Positions 8,842 to 18,553 of a stretch of 64,000 nt of DNA are shown one piece after another (position 1 is the stretch's first letter; each line of letters opens with the position of its first letter). The DNA lies in the NCBI GenBank assembly GCA_910575565.1, contig CAJTFL010000006.1, forward strand, positions 124,001 to 188,000, read 5' to 3'. The DNA comes from Lachnospiraceae bacterium (GTDB lineage Bacteria; Bacillota; Clostridia; Lachnospirales; Lachnospiraceae). The position numbers were made by a program, and so were the translations under genes. Under the pieces are notes generated by a model that ran no database searches, was not told the origin of the DNA, and was given only the letters and a program-made list of their open reading frames with translations.

Positions 8842-8906
8842 CACAAGGGGGCTGTTGCATAAACCAGGGCATTTTCCAATATGCCTTGGGACAACAGCCC
8901 TTTGTG
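8842..8906 (+). terminator. Long stem-loop between binding-protein and permease genes (partial terminator)
   Basis: CACAAGGGGGCTGTTG (8842-8857) pairs with CAACAGCCCTTTGTG (8892-8906), and a smaller GGCAT/ATGCC hairpin sits in the loop. T-rich sequence follows. Similar hairpins after binding-protein genes let that mRNA accumulate above the permease mRNA, which is the inferred role here. The rest of the 301-base gap (8708-9008) holds only short GGGCAGCGG repeats and the ribosome-binding site of the next gene. Confidence 0.6.
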
Positions 8907-9008
8907 TTTATCTCGTTTATCGGGCAGCCAGCCTGTATAAACTTCAGGCATTTTGGGCGAAAGGCCCTGTGCTATGGAGTGCAACGCCCGCAGAATGGAG
9001 GAAACCAT

Positions 9009-9962
9009 ATGGCAAAATACATCATTAAACGGACACTGGCGGCCATTCCCATGGTGCTGATCATTACAGTGATTTGCTTTACCTTGATGAACTTAGCGCC
9101 TTATGACGCCATTGACGCCATGACTTCGCCCAAGATGCCGCCGGAAACGGTAGCCCTGATTAAAGCGAAATACGGCTATGATCAGCCGGTGTATATTCAG
9201 TATCTCCGCTGGGTGGACGGGATGCTGAATGGGAATTTTGGCTATTCCATCGTAACCCACCAAAGCATTTCCACGGATCTTGCGGTGCGGCTCCCCAATA
9301 CCATTAAGCTGATCCTTCCCGCCTATCTGTTATCTTATGTGCTGGCTATCGTCCTGGGGCTTTTGGCAGGCTCCCATAAAAACCGCTGGGTGGATAAGCT
9401 GATCGACGGCTTGTCGGCAGTGGGGATTGCCCTGCCTACCTTCTGGGTAGCCATGCTGCTGATTTACTTTTTGGGATACCGGTTAAAGCTTCTTCCCATT
9501 GTTGGGATGCATACCATCGGGAAGGAAGGTTCCGTGGGGGATTTCTTCAAGCATTTTATCATGCCCTTTTCGGCGCTGTTTTTAAGCTTCCTGCCGGATG
9601 CCGTCCGGTATGTGCGTTCCTCTACCATCACCCAGTATTCGGAGGATTACGTGCTGGTGCAGCAGGCGTTCGGGGCTTCCAAGGCGGAGATCATGTTTAA
9701 GCACGTGTGCAAAAATGTGCTGCTTCCCATTATCACTAAGCTGGGCATGGCTCTTCCTATGCTGGTAACGGGAGCGATTATCACGGAGACGATTTTCGGG
9801 TGGCCGGGAGTAGGACCTTACTTTGTCAAAGCCATCCAGGGCATGGACTATCCGATTGTCATGGTGATCCTGGTGCTTTCATCCATATTGGTGATTTTAG
9901 GGAATTTGCTTTCCGATATCCTGTACTGCTTAACGGATCCGAGAATAAAAGATTTGGGGTGA
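9009..9962 (+). CDS. ABC transporter permease, DppB/OppB type
   Basis: Inner-membrane permease of 317 residues. It has an N-terminal transmembrane helix, the periplasmic/extracellular segment with QYLRWVDGMLNGNFGYS typical of DppB, and five further helices. The EAA-loop region (EDYVLVQQAFGASKAEIMFKHV) contacts the ATPases. The ATG at 9009 is chosen because GGAGG precedes it by about 7 bases and the protein then starts at the conserved first helix; an upstream in-frame start (8832) would run through the hairpin. Second gene of the importer operon. Confidence 0.92.
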   Translation: MAKYIIKRTLAAIPMVLIITVICFTLMNLAPYDAIDAMTSPKMPPETVALIKAKYGYDQPVYIQYLRWVDGMLNGNFGYSIVTHQSISTDLAVRLPNTIKLILPAYLLSYVLAIVLGLLAGSHKNRWVDKLIDGLSAVGIALPTFWVAMLLIYFLGYRLKLLPIVGMHTIGKEGSVGDFFKHFIMPFSALFLSFLPDAVRYVRSSTITQYSEDYVLVQQAFGASKAEIMFKHVCKNVLLPIITKLGMALPMLVTGAIITETIFGWPGVGPYFVKAIQGMDYPIVMVILVLSSILVILGNLLSDILYCLTDPRIKDLG

Positions 9963-9966
9963 GGCC

Positions 9967-10839
9967 ATGGAGAAAAGGAATAATAACCAAAAGAGACGAA
10001 TTGAAAATGTACTTAGCGCCTTAAAGCATGATAAGCTGGCGATCCTGTCCATTATTTTTCTGGCGGCGGTGATTATCTTGGCCCTGGCCGCGCCGCTTTT
10101 GCCCCTGGATCCTACATCCACGGATGTGCGCAATATGCTTAAGCCCCCTTCCCTGGCTCATCCCTTTGGGACGGACGAGGTTGGCCGGGATTATCTGTCC
10201 CGGGTGGTTTACGGCGGAAGGGTGTCCCTTCTGGTAGGATTTTTGGCCATGGTGACTTGCGTGTGCGTAGGGGTAGTGGTGGGAACCATCTCCGGATACT
10301 TTGGCGGCTGGGTGGACAGCCTGCTGATGCGGATTGTGGATATTATGTCCTCCATTCCCTGGATGATCCTGGTTACGGTAATCAGCCTGTTTTTGAAGCG
10401 GGGCTTAAAATCCATTATTATTGTTATCGGCTTTTTTACCTGGATGGGCATCGCACGGCTGGTACGGGCGGAAACCTTGTCCTTGAAAGAACGGGAGTAC
10501 GTGATGTACGCGAAATTTGTGGGGGTTCCCGGCCACCTGATTATCCTGCGCCATATTATCCCTGCCGTGCTGCCCACCATCATCATCGCCTCATCCACCG
10601 GGATTGCCAATGCCATCATGACAGAGTCCTCCTTAAGCTTTCTGGGATTGGGGATCCAGCAGCCCATGTCCTCCTGGGGAAGCCTTCTCCAAAGCGCCCA
10701 GGGAAATATGCAGAATGCCATCTATATGGCAGTCCTGCCAGGGCTTTTGATTGTGCTGACGATTTTTGCCTTTAATAAGCTGGGCAATCTGCTGCGGATT
10801 TTCGTGGAGCCGCGGACGGTGGCCGGCGAGAAAGACTAG
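9967..10839 (+). CDS. ABC transporter permease, DppC/OppC type
   Basis: Second permease (290 residues) that would pair with the DppB-type subunit. It has the OppC N-terminal helix (LAILSIIFLAAVIILALA), the PFGTDEVGRDYLSRVVYG signature that starts the transport domain, and the EAA loop around LKEREYVMYAKFVGVPG. It starts 4 bases after the DppB stop, so the two genes are translationally coupled. Confidence 0.93.
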   Translation: MEKRNNNQKRRIENVLSALKHDKLAILSIIFLAAVIILALAAPLLPLDPTSTDVRNMLKPPSLAHPFGTDEVGRDYLSRVVYGGRVSLLVGFLAMVTCVCVGVVVGTISGYFGGWVDSLLMRIVDIMSSIPWMILVTVISLFLKRGLKSIIIVIGFFTWMGIARLVRAETLSLKEREYVMYAKFVGVPGHLIILRHIIPAVLPTIIIASSTGIANAIMTESSLSFLGLGIQQPMSSWGSLLQSAQGNMQNAIYMAVLPGLLIVLTIFAFNKLGNLLRIFVEPRTVAGEKD

Positions 10840-10849
10840 GGGGTGCAGG

Positions 10850-12007
10850 ATGAAGGAGATGAAGGAAAAGGCTGCGGCAGGCCGGGGGCAGGAAAATAAG
10901 CCGGGACAGGCGCAGGATGAGCCAAAAGGCCGAAAGGAGACAGGGATAAGCAGGCGGCTTTTGACGGTAGAGAATTTAGAGACCACGTTTCAGATTCATA
11001 AGACAAGCGTATATGCGGTGCGTGGAGCCAGCATCCACGTGGACGACGGGGATATCCTGGCGGTAGTGGGAGAGTCGGGAAGCGGCAAAAGCGTGCTGAT
11101 GAAGTCCATCATGGGCCTTTTGCCGGAAAACGCGGAGACCAGGGCAGACTGCCTCCAGTATATGGGAAAAGATTTGCTTACCCTTTCGGACGGAGAACGG
11201 AATAAGATGAAAGGGAAAGAGTTTGCGATGATTTTCCAGGATCCCATGACGGCCTTAAACCCGTTAAAGACCATCGGCAGCCATCTGACGGAAGTGCTTA
11301 GGCGCCATCGGGGGCTGGGGAAAAAGGAAGCCAGGGATGAGGCCGCCAGGGCGTTAAAAAAGGTGGGGATTCCCTCCCCGGAAAGCCGGTTAAGCCAGTA
11401 TCCCCATGAGTTTTCCGGCGGGATGCGCCAGAGGGTGTTAATTGCCATGGCGCTGTGCTGCAAACCTGCTCTTCTGATTGCGGATGAGCCTACCACGGCC
11501 TTGGATGTGACGATTCAGGCCCAGATTCTGGAGCTGGTGAAGCAGCTTCGGGACGAGGAAGGGATGAGCATTGTGCTGATCACCCATGACCTGGGGATCG
11601 TGGCCAGCCTAAGCAACCGGATATCGGTTATGTACGGCGGCTTGATCATGGAGGAAGGGCTGACGGATGAGATTTTCTACCATCCCAAGCACCCCTATAC
11701 CAGGGCGCTGCTTCATGCCATTCCTCAGCCTGCCACCGGCGTGAAGGAGCGGCTGGAAGCCATACCGGGGATGGCGCCGTCCTTAATGGATCTGCCTAAG
11801 GGCTGTCCTTTTGCCCAGCGGTGCAAATATGCCTGCGCAGACTGTGAAAAGCAGCTCCCCAAGTATCGGCAGTATACCGACACCCAGAGGGCGATGTGCA
11901 TCTTTACCGGGGAGGAGCTGGACGAAAAGGACTGGGGAGCCGGCAGGGAAAGCTGGCAGGCGGCTTCTGAGTCAAGCCGGAAGGAGGGGATAAGGGATGG
12001 CAGATAG
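10850..12007 (+). CDS. Peptide ABC transporter ATP-binding protein, DppD/OppD type
   Basis: Cytosolic ATPase of the importer (385 residues). Visible motifs are Walker A GESGSGKS, the signature FSGGMRQR, Walker B LLIADEPTTALD and the switch histidine in LITHDLG. The C-terminal oligopeptide-transporter extension contains GCPFAQRCKYACADC, a cysteine cluster known in OppD-like proteins. The N-terminus has an unusual extra ~35 residues rich in Lys, Glu and Gly. The ATG at 10850 is 10 bases after the DppC stop and behind GGGGTGCAGG; an upstream start would overlap dppC. Confidence 0.92.
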   Translation: MKEMKEKAAAGRGQENKPGQAQDEPKGRKETGISRRLLTVENLETTFQIHKTSVYAVRGASIHVDDGDILAVVGESGSGKSVLMKSIMGLLPENAETRADCLQYMGKDLLTLSDGERNKMKGKEFAMIFQDPMTALNPLKTIGSHLTEVLRRHRGLGKKEARDEAARALKKVGIPSPESRLSQYPHEFSGGMRQRVLIAMALCCKPALLIADEPTTALDVTIQAQILELVKQLRDEEGMSIVLITHDLGIVASLSNRISVMYGGLIMEEGLTDEIFYHPKHPYTRALLHAIPQPATGVKERLEAIPGMAPSLMDLPKGCPFAQRCKYACADCEKQLPKYRQYTDTQRAMCIFTGEELDEKDWGAGRESWQAASESSRKEGIRDGR

Positions 12008-12977
12008 CAGGGAGCAGGTTCTGCTGGAAACGAAAGGGCTTGAAAAGCATTTTCCCGTAAAGGATTTTTTCGGCAGGAAACGGCAGGAGGTTAAGGCGGT
12101 AGACGGCATTACCTTCCAGATCCACAAAGGGGAAACCTTTGGCCTGGTAGGTGAGTCCGGCTGCGGGAAGTCTACCCTGGGCCGGACCTTGATCCGGATG
12201 TATGAGCCCACGGGCGGGCAGATTATTTTTGACGGGCAGGATATCACAAACCTTTCGGGGGCGGCGCTTAAGCCATACCACAAGCGGATGCAGATTATTT
12301 TCCAGGATCCCTATTCGGCCCTGGATCCCCATCATAATGTGGAGGAGATTATCCGGGAGCCTATGGCGCTGTATATGGATGAGCCGAAAAGTGTGATTGA
12401 TGAGCGGATTGTGGAGCTGCTAAGAAAGGTGGGCATGAAGGAGGACGATCTCTATAAGTACGCCTATGAATTCTCCGGCGGCCAGCGCCAAAGGATCGGC
12501 ATAGCCAGGGCGCTGGCGGTAAAGCCGGAATTTCTGCTGTGCGACGAGCCGATTTCCGCCTTGGATGTTTCCATCCAGGCTCAGGTGGTGAATATGCTGG
12601 AGGATCTGCAGCAGGAATTGGGGCTGACCTATCTGTTTGTGGCTCATGACCTGTCCATGGTGCGCCATATTTCCACCCGGATCGGGGTGATGTATTTGGG
12701 GAAGATTGTGGAGATCGGGGAGAGCGACGAGTTGTATGATAATCCTGTCCATCCTTACACGGAAGCTCTTTTATCGGCGATCCCGGTGGCGGATCCCGTG
12801 CGGGCCAGAAGCGCGAAGCGAAAGATCATCGAAGGCGATCTGCCAAGCCCCATGAATGTGCCGAAAGGATGCCGTTTCCATACCCGATGCCCCTATGCCA
12901 AACCGGAATGCAGCGAACGGGAGCCGGAGCTTACTAAACGGGGGGAGGGGCATTTTGCGGCTTGCTTTGTGAAGTAA
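11997..12977 (+). CDS. Peptide ABC transporter ATP-binding protein, DppF/OppF type
   Basis: Second ATPase (326 residues), overlapping the DppD-type gene by 11 bases. Motifs: Walker A GESGCGKS, signature FSGGQRQR, Walker B LLCDEPISALD and the switch region FVAHDLSMV. The C-terminal domain has GCRFHTRCPYAKPEC, the F-type cysteine cluster. It is the last gene of the operon and is followed by a terminator shared with the convergent gene. Confidence 0.94.
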   Translation: MADSREQVLLETKGLEKHFPVKDFFGRKRQEVKAVDGITFQIHKGETFGLVGESGCGKSTLGRTLIRMYEPTGGQIIFDGQDITNLSGAALKPYHKRMQIIFQDPYSALDPHHNVEEIIREPMALYMDEPKSVIDERIVELLRKVGMKEDDLYKYAYEFSGGQRQRIGIARALAVKPEFLLCDEPISALDVSIQAQVVNMLEDLQQELGLTYLFVAHDLSMVRHISTRIGVMYLGKIVEIGESDELYDNPVHPYTEALLSAIPVADPVRARSAKRKIIEGDLPSPMNVPKGCRFHTRCPYAKPECSEREPELTKRGEGHFAACFVK

Positions 12978-12999
12978 AGGAAGCTGGGAAAACGGAAAG

Positions 13000-13030
13000 C
13001 GGGCTGCCCTGGTTTGAGGACAGCCCGTTA
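13000..13030 (+). terminator. Bidirectional terminator between convergent genes
   Basis: CGGGCTG (13000-13006) pairs with CAGCCCG (13021-13027), extended by CCT/AGG. T-rich TTATTATA follows on the plus side. It separates the importer operon from the minus-strand ATPase gene, whose stop codon is at 13031. Confidence 0.6.
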
Positions 13031-14611
13031 TTATACTACGGCTTCTATAAGGATTTTATCGCCAAGGACAATTTCCTTTACGCCGATTTCCTTATGCCGG
13101 TTAAAGTTAAAGCTAAGCATATATCCTTTTTTCAGATGAAAATAATCAAGATAAGCGGAAAGCTGCTGTTCGCCCCGCTCATGGTAGGCGTTGCCCCGCC
13201 AGACTCTTAATTCGATGACAAATTGTTCACCCAGGTAATCAATCACCAGATCCATCCGTTCGCGGTTACGGGTTTCTGGTTCGATATAGCAGTTCCCCAC
13301 GCCGTTGATAATCGGCTTTAAAAACAGCAAAAAGTAGCGTCTTCCTGCGTCTTCCAGGAAAGTTTCATCCATATCCCCATAAAGGTAATCAAAGGTTTCC
13401 ACAAACTTTTCAAGGATTCTCCGCACATCCAAATGCTTTCCTACAATAAACTGGTTCTTTTCCCGGACGCCCATATCATACATTTTACTGGAAGCAAACT
13501 CCTGGGAGATGAATAAATTATATAGCACGGTTTCAAATATCCGGTTGGCGATAGCAACGCTTCCCTGGTTATTTTTGATAAAGCCGAACATGGCGGCAGT
13601 TTCGATATATGGGTTTTGGGAAACGTAGGGTATGGGTTTGCCAGTAAAAAGAAGCTGGTGCAGCATCAAGGAGAGTTCGGGATATTCGGCCAGCTTTCCG
13701 GTAAGGGATTGGAATAAGGTAGTATTATCGTTAACCAGCAGTTTTTCCGCTTCCATAAGCCCTTCTTTTGTCCAGGCCCTTTTCTTATCGGGGACTTTCC
13801 CTGATTTAACCAGCTCTTCATCCATATTTTTGCATAGGCTGGAAACTAGGTAAGGGTAGCCGGAAGTGTAGTCATAGATTAGGCCGGAAATTGCCTTAAT
13901 GTCCATTCTCGTGTGGTTGTCTGCTTCGTATTCCTTAAGCATTCCGGCAATTTCCTCCGGCGAGAAGCTCATATCTACCTGGAATTTGGCAGCGATATTC
14001 CATGGGCTGTTTATTTTATGCTCTTCATCAGGACGAATTTTCTGCTGAATGTTTCGGATATCGTAAACACCGGCCAGGATCACCGAATGGAAAGCGGCAG
14101 AAGCGGGGCGCTTTAGGTAATATGCCCTAAGCTGCGCTAAGAAGTCAACGAACACCTGGTTATTGGCGGCGGTATCGATCTCATCAATCATCATAACCAG
14201 CTTCCGATCCAGCTTGCCGCACCACATTTTCAGTACCTTAAACAGTGCCTGCAGGGAATTTATCCTTGCGGTTTCCTCCACGAATTCAGTAAGGCGTTTG
14301 CCTACATCTTCAGGGAATTGCCGGACAGAATCCAGCAGTTCCTCAGAAAATGCGGCGACAAATGCCTGTTCGCTTTTAAACGATAATGCTCCCATCATCT
14401 GGAAATCCAAGCTTACCACATCATAGTCCTTTTTTAAGTAATCTGCAAGGGCGTATAAGGTAGTTGTTTTCCCGTACTGCCTGGCACGGTTGATCACGAA
14501 GTATTCCCCGGCATCTACCATTGCCTTGATTTCCCTAAGCTTTGGCTCAAGGTTGACCATATAATGCTGTCCGGGCCTGCAGGCTCCATTGACATTAAAT
14601 ATTTTTGCCAT
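13031..14611 (-). CDS. AAA ATPase fused to a PD-(D/E)XK nuclease-like domain (AAA-ATPase-like/DUF1703-type)
   Basis: A 526-residue protein. The N-terminal P-loop is RARQYGKTTT (about residues 42-51), a variant Walker A common in this family, with Walker B at LVMMIDEID. The C-terminal region (about 420-526) contains RMDLVIDYLGEQFVIELRVW, resembling a PD-(D/E)XK core in which the usual ExK lysine is arginine or absent (ELRVW). These proteins are abundant in gut anaerobes, and their role (mobile, defence or regulation) is unresolved. AGGAAGAAGGG precedes the ATG. It stands alone between two operons. Confidence 0.75.
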   Translation of the reverse strand: MAKIFNVNGACRPGQHYMVNLEPKLREIKAMVDAGEYFVINRARQYGKTTTLYALADYLKKDYDVVSLDFQMMGALSFKSEQAFVAAFSEELLDSVRQFPEDVGKRLTEFVEETARINSLQALFKVLKMWCGKLDRKLVMMIDEIDTAANNQVFVDFLAQLRAYYLKRPASAAFHSVILAGVYDIRNIQQKIRPDEEHKINSPWNIAAKFQVDMSFSPEEIAGMLKEYEADNHTRMDIKAISGLIYDYTSGYPYLVSSLCKNMDEELVKSGKVPDKKRAWTKEGLMEAEKLLVNDNTTLFQSLTGKLAEYPELSLMLHQLLFTGKPIPYVSQNPYIETAAMFGFIKNNQGSVAIANRIFETVLYNLFISQEFASSKMYDMGVREKNQFIVGKHLDVRRILEKFVETFDYLYGDMDETFLEDAGRRYFLLFLKPIINGVGNCYIEPETRNRERMDLVIDYLGEQFVIELRVWRGNAYHERGEQQLSAYLDYFHLKKGYMLSFNFNRHKEIGVKEIVLGDKILIEAVV

Positions 14612-14788
14612 CGGCTATCCCTTCTTCCTGGAATGGGTTTGGATATTTTTAATATACTCTGATGCTCTATGGTTAAGTATACCCGATCGGGAAGCAGATG
14701 CAAAGTATTTTATTCCTGATTTTCCCCTTCTGGTTTTTTTCTCAGGCAGGAGACGCCCGCTTTATCGGGTTTAAACAGCACGGCAACG

Positions 14789-15295
14789 TTATACTTCCTC
14801 TGCTTCCTTTACCTTCCCAAGCCTTCTAAGCATGGTCTTTTTCACCGCCCGGAAGATATTCTCATATCCGGTGCACCGGCAAAGATGGCCGGACATCAGC
14901 TTGCGGATCTCGTCGTCGGAAAATTCCCGCTTGGCTTCCAGGATCTCTGCCGCGCTCATAATAAACCCGGGGCTGCAGAAGCCGCACTGCACTGCCGCCT
15001 CGTCGATAAAGGCCTGCTGGATATCAGAGATCTCGCCATTAGGCCCGGCCAGGCCTTCCAGGGTAAGGATCTCTTTTCCCTCCGCCCATACGGCTAAGTA
15101 AATGCAGGAATTAAAGCATTCCCCGTTAATAATCACGTTGCAGGCTCCGCATTCCCCTACCTCGCAGCCTTTCTTTACGCTGGTCAGCCGGTAGTCGTCC
15201 CGGAGCATATCCGTCAGGGAAGCCCGCACATCCACCATTTTTTCCACTTTTTTCCCGTTAATGGTACAGGAAACCAATTTATACTGTTTACTCAT
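14789..15295 (-). CDS. [2Fe-2S] subunit of a xanthine dehydrogenase/CO dehydrogenase-type molybdenum hydroxylase
   Basis: Small iron-sulfur subunit (168 residues) that passes electrons from the molybdenum centre to FAD. The plant-type cluster motif CEVGECGACNV lies near residues 43-53, and the second cluster motif CGFCSPGF...CRCTGY follows. The ATG at 15295 is chosen because GGAGG lies 10 bases before it and the protein then starts at the conserved region; it overlaps the FAD-subunit gene by 8 bases, which suggests coupling. Last gene of the operon. Confidence 0.93.
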   Translation of the reverse strand: MSKQYKLVSCTINGKKVEKMVDVRASLTDMLRDDYRLTSVKKGCEVGECGACNVIINGECFNSCIYLAVWAEGKEILTLEGLAGPNGEISDIQQAFIDEAAVQCGFCSPGFIMSAAEILEAKREFSDDEIRKLMSGHLCRCTGYENIFRAVKKTMLRRLGKVKEAEEV

Positions 15296-16175
15296 GGATT
15301 TCACCTCCTGCCAGACGGATAGATTCCTTAAGGGCGCGTTCTGCAAGGACTGCGGCGATATGCTGCCGGAAGGCCTTAGAGGCCCGCCAGCTGTCCCGGG
15401 GCCGGATATCCTCCAGCACCGCCTGGGCAAATGCCTTAACCTGCTCTGTACATAACGGCTGTCCCTTAATCTTTGCTTCCGCCGACGGGGCGCGCATGGG
15501 CACGGGGCCTGCCACGCCGTAGGCTATCCTTACGTCCTGGAAGGTTTTCTTATCCGGGGATAATTTTACGTTTACCGAGCAGCCGGTGGTGGCAATGTCC
15601 ATGGCATTGCGCATGGCGTATTTAATGTAATGGCCAAAATACCCCTCATAGGAAATCTTGGGGATAATGATGGCGGTCTGCAGCTCCCCCGGCCTAAGAT
15701 CTACCGTCCCGGCCTTGATGTAAAAATCGTGGATGGGGATCCTGCGCACCCCTTCCGGCCCGGTAATCTCGATGACGGCGTCCCAGGCATGGAGGGTGGA
15801 GGCGGAATCTGCAGAAGTTACGCCGTTGCAGGTATTTCCGCCGATGGTTCCGATGTTGCGGATCTGAGGGCCGCCTACCATGTCAACGGCTTCCCCCAAA
15901 ACATTAATGTGTTTTTGGATAATGGGATCTTTTGTGATATGGGAAAAGCTGGTAAGGGATCCGATACGGATAGCCCCGTCCTCCTCATAGCATACGCCCC
16001 GCATATCGTCTATCCCGTAAATGCTCACCAGTTCCTTTCCGGCCCGCTTTCCTTCCCGCATCTGTACCAGCACATCGCTTCCGCCGGCGATAATCTGGGC
16101 TTCGGGGTGCTCCACAAGCAGGCGAACCGCATCCTTAACGCTTTCTGCCTCATAAAGTGCTTTTATATCATACAT
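15288..16175 (-). CDS. FAD-binding subunit of the molybdenum hydroxylase
   Basis: Medium subunit (295 residues, CoxM/XdhB class) that binds FAD and delivers electrons to an acceptor. Family motifs are IAGGSDVLVQMREGKR near the N-terminus and TIGGNTCNGVTSADSA in the FAD-binding region. The C-terminal CO-dehydrogenase flavoprotein domain has the expected length. GGAGG precedes the start. A 92-base gap containing a GGCC-A7-TTC-GGCC hairpin separates it from the catalytic subunit gene. Confidence 0.93.
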   Translation of the reverse strand: MYDIKALYEAESVKDAVRLLVEHPEAQIIAGGSDVLVQMREGKRAGKELVSIYGIDDMRGVCYEEDGAIRIGSLTSFSHITKDPIIQKHINVLGEAVDMVGGPQIRNIGTIGGNTCNGVTSADSASTLHAWDAVIEITGPEGVRRIPIHDFYIKAGTVDLRPGELQTAIIIPKISYEGYFGHYIKYAMRNAMDIATTGCSVNVKLSPDKKTFQDVRIAYGVAGPVPMRAPSAEAKIKGQPLCTEQVKAFAQAVLEDIRPRDSWRASKAFRQHIAAVLAERALKESIRLAGGEIHE

Positions 16176-16267
16176 AGTGAAAACCTCCTTCCTTCATCTG
16201 TGGCCGAATTTTTTTGGCCTTGATTTTAAGCGTGCCTCCAGGGCCAAAAGACTTTTTGAACCCGGCA

Positions 16268-18553
16268 TCATAATATTCCCTCTTCCGTAAACCGCTTAAA
16301 TAAGTTATGGGGATTTACCGGCGCTTCATTGACCGACACCCCTGTAGCCTGGTAAACGGCGTTCCGGATGGCCGGAGCCACGGAGCAGGTAGGGGGCTCC
16401 CCTAAAGCCTTCGTCCCGAAAGCGCTGGTAGGCTCCGGGTTCTCTATAAACAGCGCCTTCAGTCGGGGATGATCCATAAAAGTAGATAATTTATAATCCA
16501 ACAGGTTATTATTCAGCGCACGTCCCGTCTTGGGATCGAACAGCAGCTTTTCCGAAAGGCCGAAACCGATGCCCATGCTCATGCCGCCGTGTACCTGGGC
16601 TTCCGCCAGCGCCGGGTTAATCAGCGTCCCCGCGTCGTGTACGTTTACAATATCCAAAAGCTTTACCTTGCACATGGGGATATCCACTTCCACCTCCGCG
16701 ATGGTGCAGCCGAAGGAATAGGCGTTAGACTTAATCTGGGAGGTGCTTTCTGCGGAAAGGTGCTTGCTGTTGATTAAGCTGTACAGCGCTTCCGTGGACA
16801 ATTCCCCTAAAGTCATCAGCTCCCGCCCGTCGGTGGTGCGGACGATCTTCCCGTCCACGATATCCAGGTTATAGGGGGGCATTCGGGTTAATTCCTGGGC
16901 GTAGGTTAAAATCCGTTCCCGCAAAAGAAGGGCGGTCTGGCGGATGGCAAACCCGGCGGTGTACGTCTGCCTGGAGGCGTAGGCTCCAGTGCCGAAAGGC
17001 GTCACATCCGTATCCTGGCAGGATACCACGTGCACTGCCCCTAAAGGCACGCCCAGCACATCCGCTGCCATCTGGGTGTAGGCAGTGTCCGCCCCTTGGC
17101 CGATCTCCGTCTCTCCCAGCTGAACCTGCAGGGAGCCGTCCTGGTTAAGGATCATGCGGCAGGAGGAGGTTTCCAGGGAAATAGGCCATACGGCTGTGTT
17201 GTACCAGAAGATGGCGGCGCCGATTCCCCGGCGGATATCCCCGGTCTGGTTTTGGTATTCCCTAAACTTCTGCTCATAGCCTATGGCGGCCATGGCTTTA
17301 TCCAGGCATTGGTTAAAGCTGTCATGGTATAATTCGTTTTTGGAAAAATCGTCGGTAAAGCCTACCGGCATCATGGTTTTGCGCCGAAAGGCTATGGGAT
17401 CCATGCCCATTTTGGCGGCCACATCTTCGGTATGGCATTCTACGGCCCACATGGCCTGGGGGATGCCGTAGCCCCGCATGGCTCCCGCTACGGATTTGTT
17501 GGTAAATACGGTATAGGCATCCACCTCCACATTTTCGCAGGGGTAAAGCTGGGGAAATGCCCCGGCTCCCTTTGCCACGATGCTGTGGCCGTGGGAGGCG
17601 TATGCCCCCTGATCAGAGAAGGCTTCCAGCTTCCGGGCCGCATACGTTCCGTCCGGGCGAACCCAGGAGACAATGTGGCTGCGGATGGCGTGGCGCACCC
17701 GGTTTGTGACGAAGGTGTCTTCCCTGGGAATATCCAGCTTGACCAGGTGTCCGCCCAGCTGCATACTTAACCAGGCACATAATGGTTCATACAGCACATC
17801 CTGTTTATTGCCGAAGCCGCCGCCGATATACGGCTTAATGATCCGCACCTTCCCCCAGGGGATTCCTAAAGCCTGTCCCACTACCCGGCGGACGATATGG
17901 GGAATCTGGGTGGAAGCCACCACGGTGATCCGATCGCCTTCCATTTCTGCGTAGCAGATAAAGTTTTCAATATGGCAGTGCTGTACCGTGGGTGTTTCGT
18001 ACCAGCCTTCCACCTTTGTTAACCCCGGTTCTTTGATGGCTTCTTCATAGTTTCCCCTGCGGATGGTGGTATGCTTTAAAATATTGTGGGGGTATTCCTT
18101 ATGGATCTGGGGTGCGCCGTCCTTCATGGCTTCCTGCACATCCAGGACGAAGGGATATTCCTCATACTCTACCTTGATCGCGCGGATGGCCTGGGCTGCG
18201 GATACCTCGTCTTCTGCCACTACGGCGGCGATGTCATCCCCGTAAAACCGCACCTCATCCGTTAAAACCAGGCGATCCGCCACATCCTGATGGCCAGGAT
18301 CCGTAGACCAGGGATGGCCTGCCGTGGGGAAGTAGTGCTTTTCCTTTATATCGAAACAGGTAAACACTTTTACCACCCCAGGGATCTTTTCCGCCTGGGA
18401 AACGTCAATGGATGCGACTTTGCCGTGGGCAATGGTGGAATGCAGCACTTGTGCAATATAAGCGCTTTTGTCGCACAGGTCATCGGTGTATTTTGTCCGC
18501 CCGATTACCTTGTCATAGGCATCCACACGAGTTACTTTCTTTCCTACATACAT
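16268..18553 (-). CDS. Molybdenum-binding catalytic subunit, xanthine dehydrogenase/aldehyde oxidase family
   Basis: Large subunit (761 residues from this start). It carries the molybdopterin-binding motif GGGFGNKQDVLYEP, the GAMRGYG loop, the AYASRQT region and the catalytic glutamate in KALGEPPT. Such enzymes hydroxylate purines, nicotinate, aldehydes or CO; the active-site sequence does not allow a choice here, though purine-type enzymes are commonest in gut Clostridia. GGAGG is 5 bases upstream of the ATG at 18553, whereas the ATG at 18565 would overlap that site. The gene overlaps the regulator gene upstream. No XdhC-like or molybdenum-insertion accessory gene is in the window. Confidence 0.92.
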   Translation of the reverse strand: MYVGKKVTRVDAYDKVIGRTKYTDDLCDKSAYIAQVLHSTIAHGKVASIDVSQAEKIPGVVKVFTCFDIKEKHYFPTAGHPWSTDPGHQDVADRLVLTDEVRFYGDDIAAVVAEDEVSAAQAIRAIKVEYEEYPFVLDVQEAMKDGAPQIHKEYPHNILKHTTIRRGNYEEAIKEPGLTKVEGWYETPTVQHCHIENFICYAEMEGDRITVVASTQIPHIVRRVVGQALGIPWGKVRIIKPYIGGGFGNKQDVLYEPLCAWLSMQLGGHLVKLDIPREDTFVTNRVRHAIRSHIVSWVRPDGTYAARKLEAFSDQGAYASHGHSIVAKGAGAFPQLYPCENVEVDAYTVFTNKSVAGAMRGYGIPQAMWAVECHTEDVAAKMGMDPIAFRRKTMMPVGFTDDFSKNELYHDSFNQCLDKAMAAIGYEQKFREYQNQTGDIRRGIGAAIFWYNTAVWPISLETSSCRMILNQDGSLQVQLGETEIGQGADTAYTQMAADVLGVPLGAVHVVSCQDTDVTPFGTGAYASRQTYTAGFAIRQTALLLRERILTYAQELTRMPPYNLDIVDGKIVRTTDGRELMTLGELSTEALYSLINSKHLSAESTSQIKSNAYSFGCTIAEVEVDIPMCKVKLLDIVNVHDAGTLINPALAEAQVHGGMSMGIGFGLSEKLLFDPKTGRALNNNLLDYKLSTFMDHPRLKALFIENPEPTSAFGTKALGEPPTCSVAPAIRNAVYQATGVSVNEAPVNPHNLFKRFTEEGIL

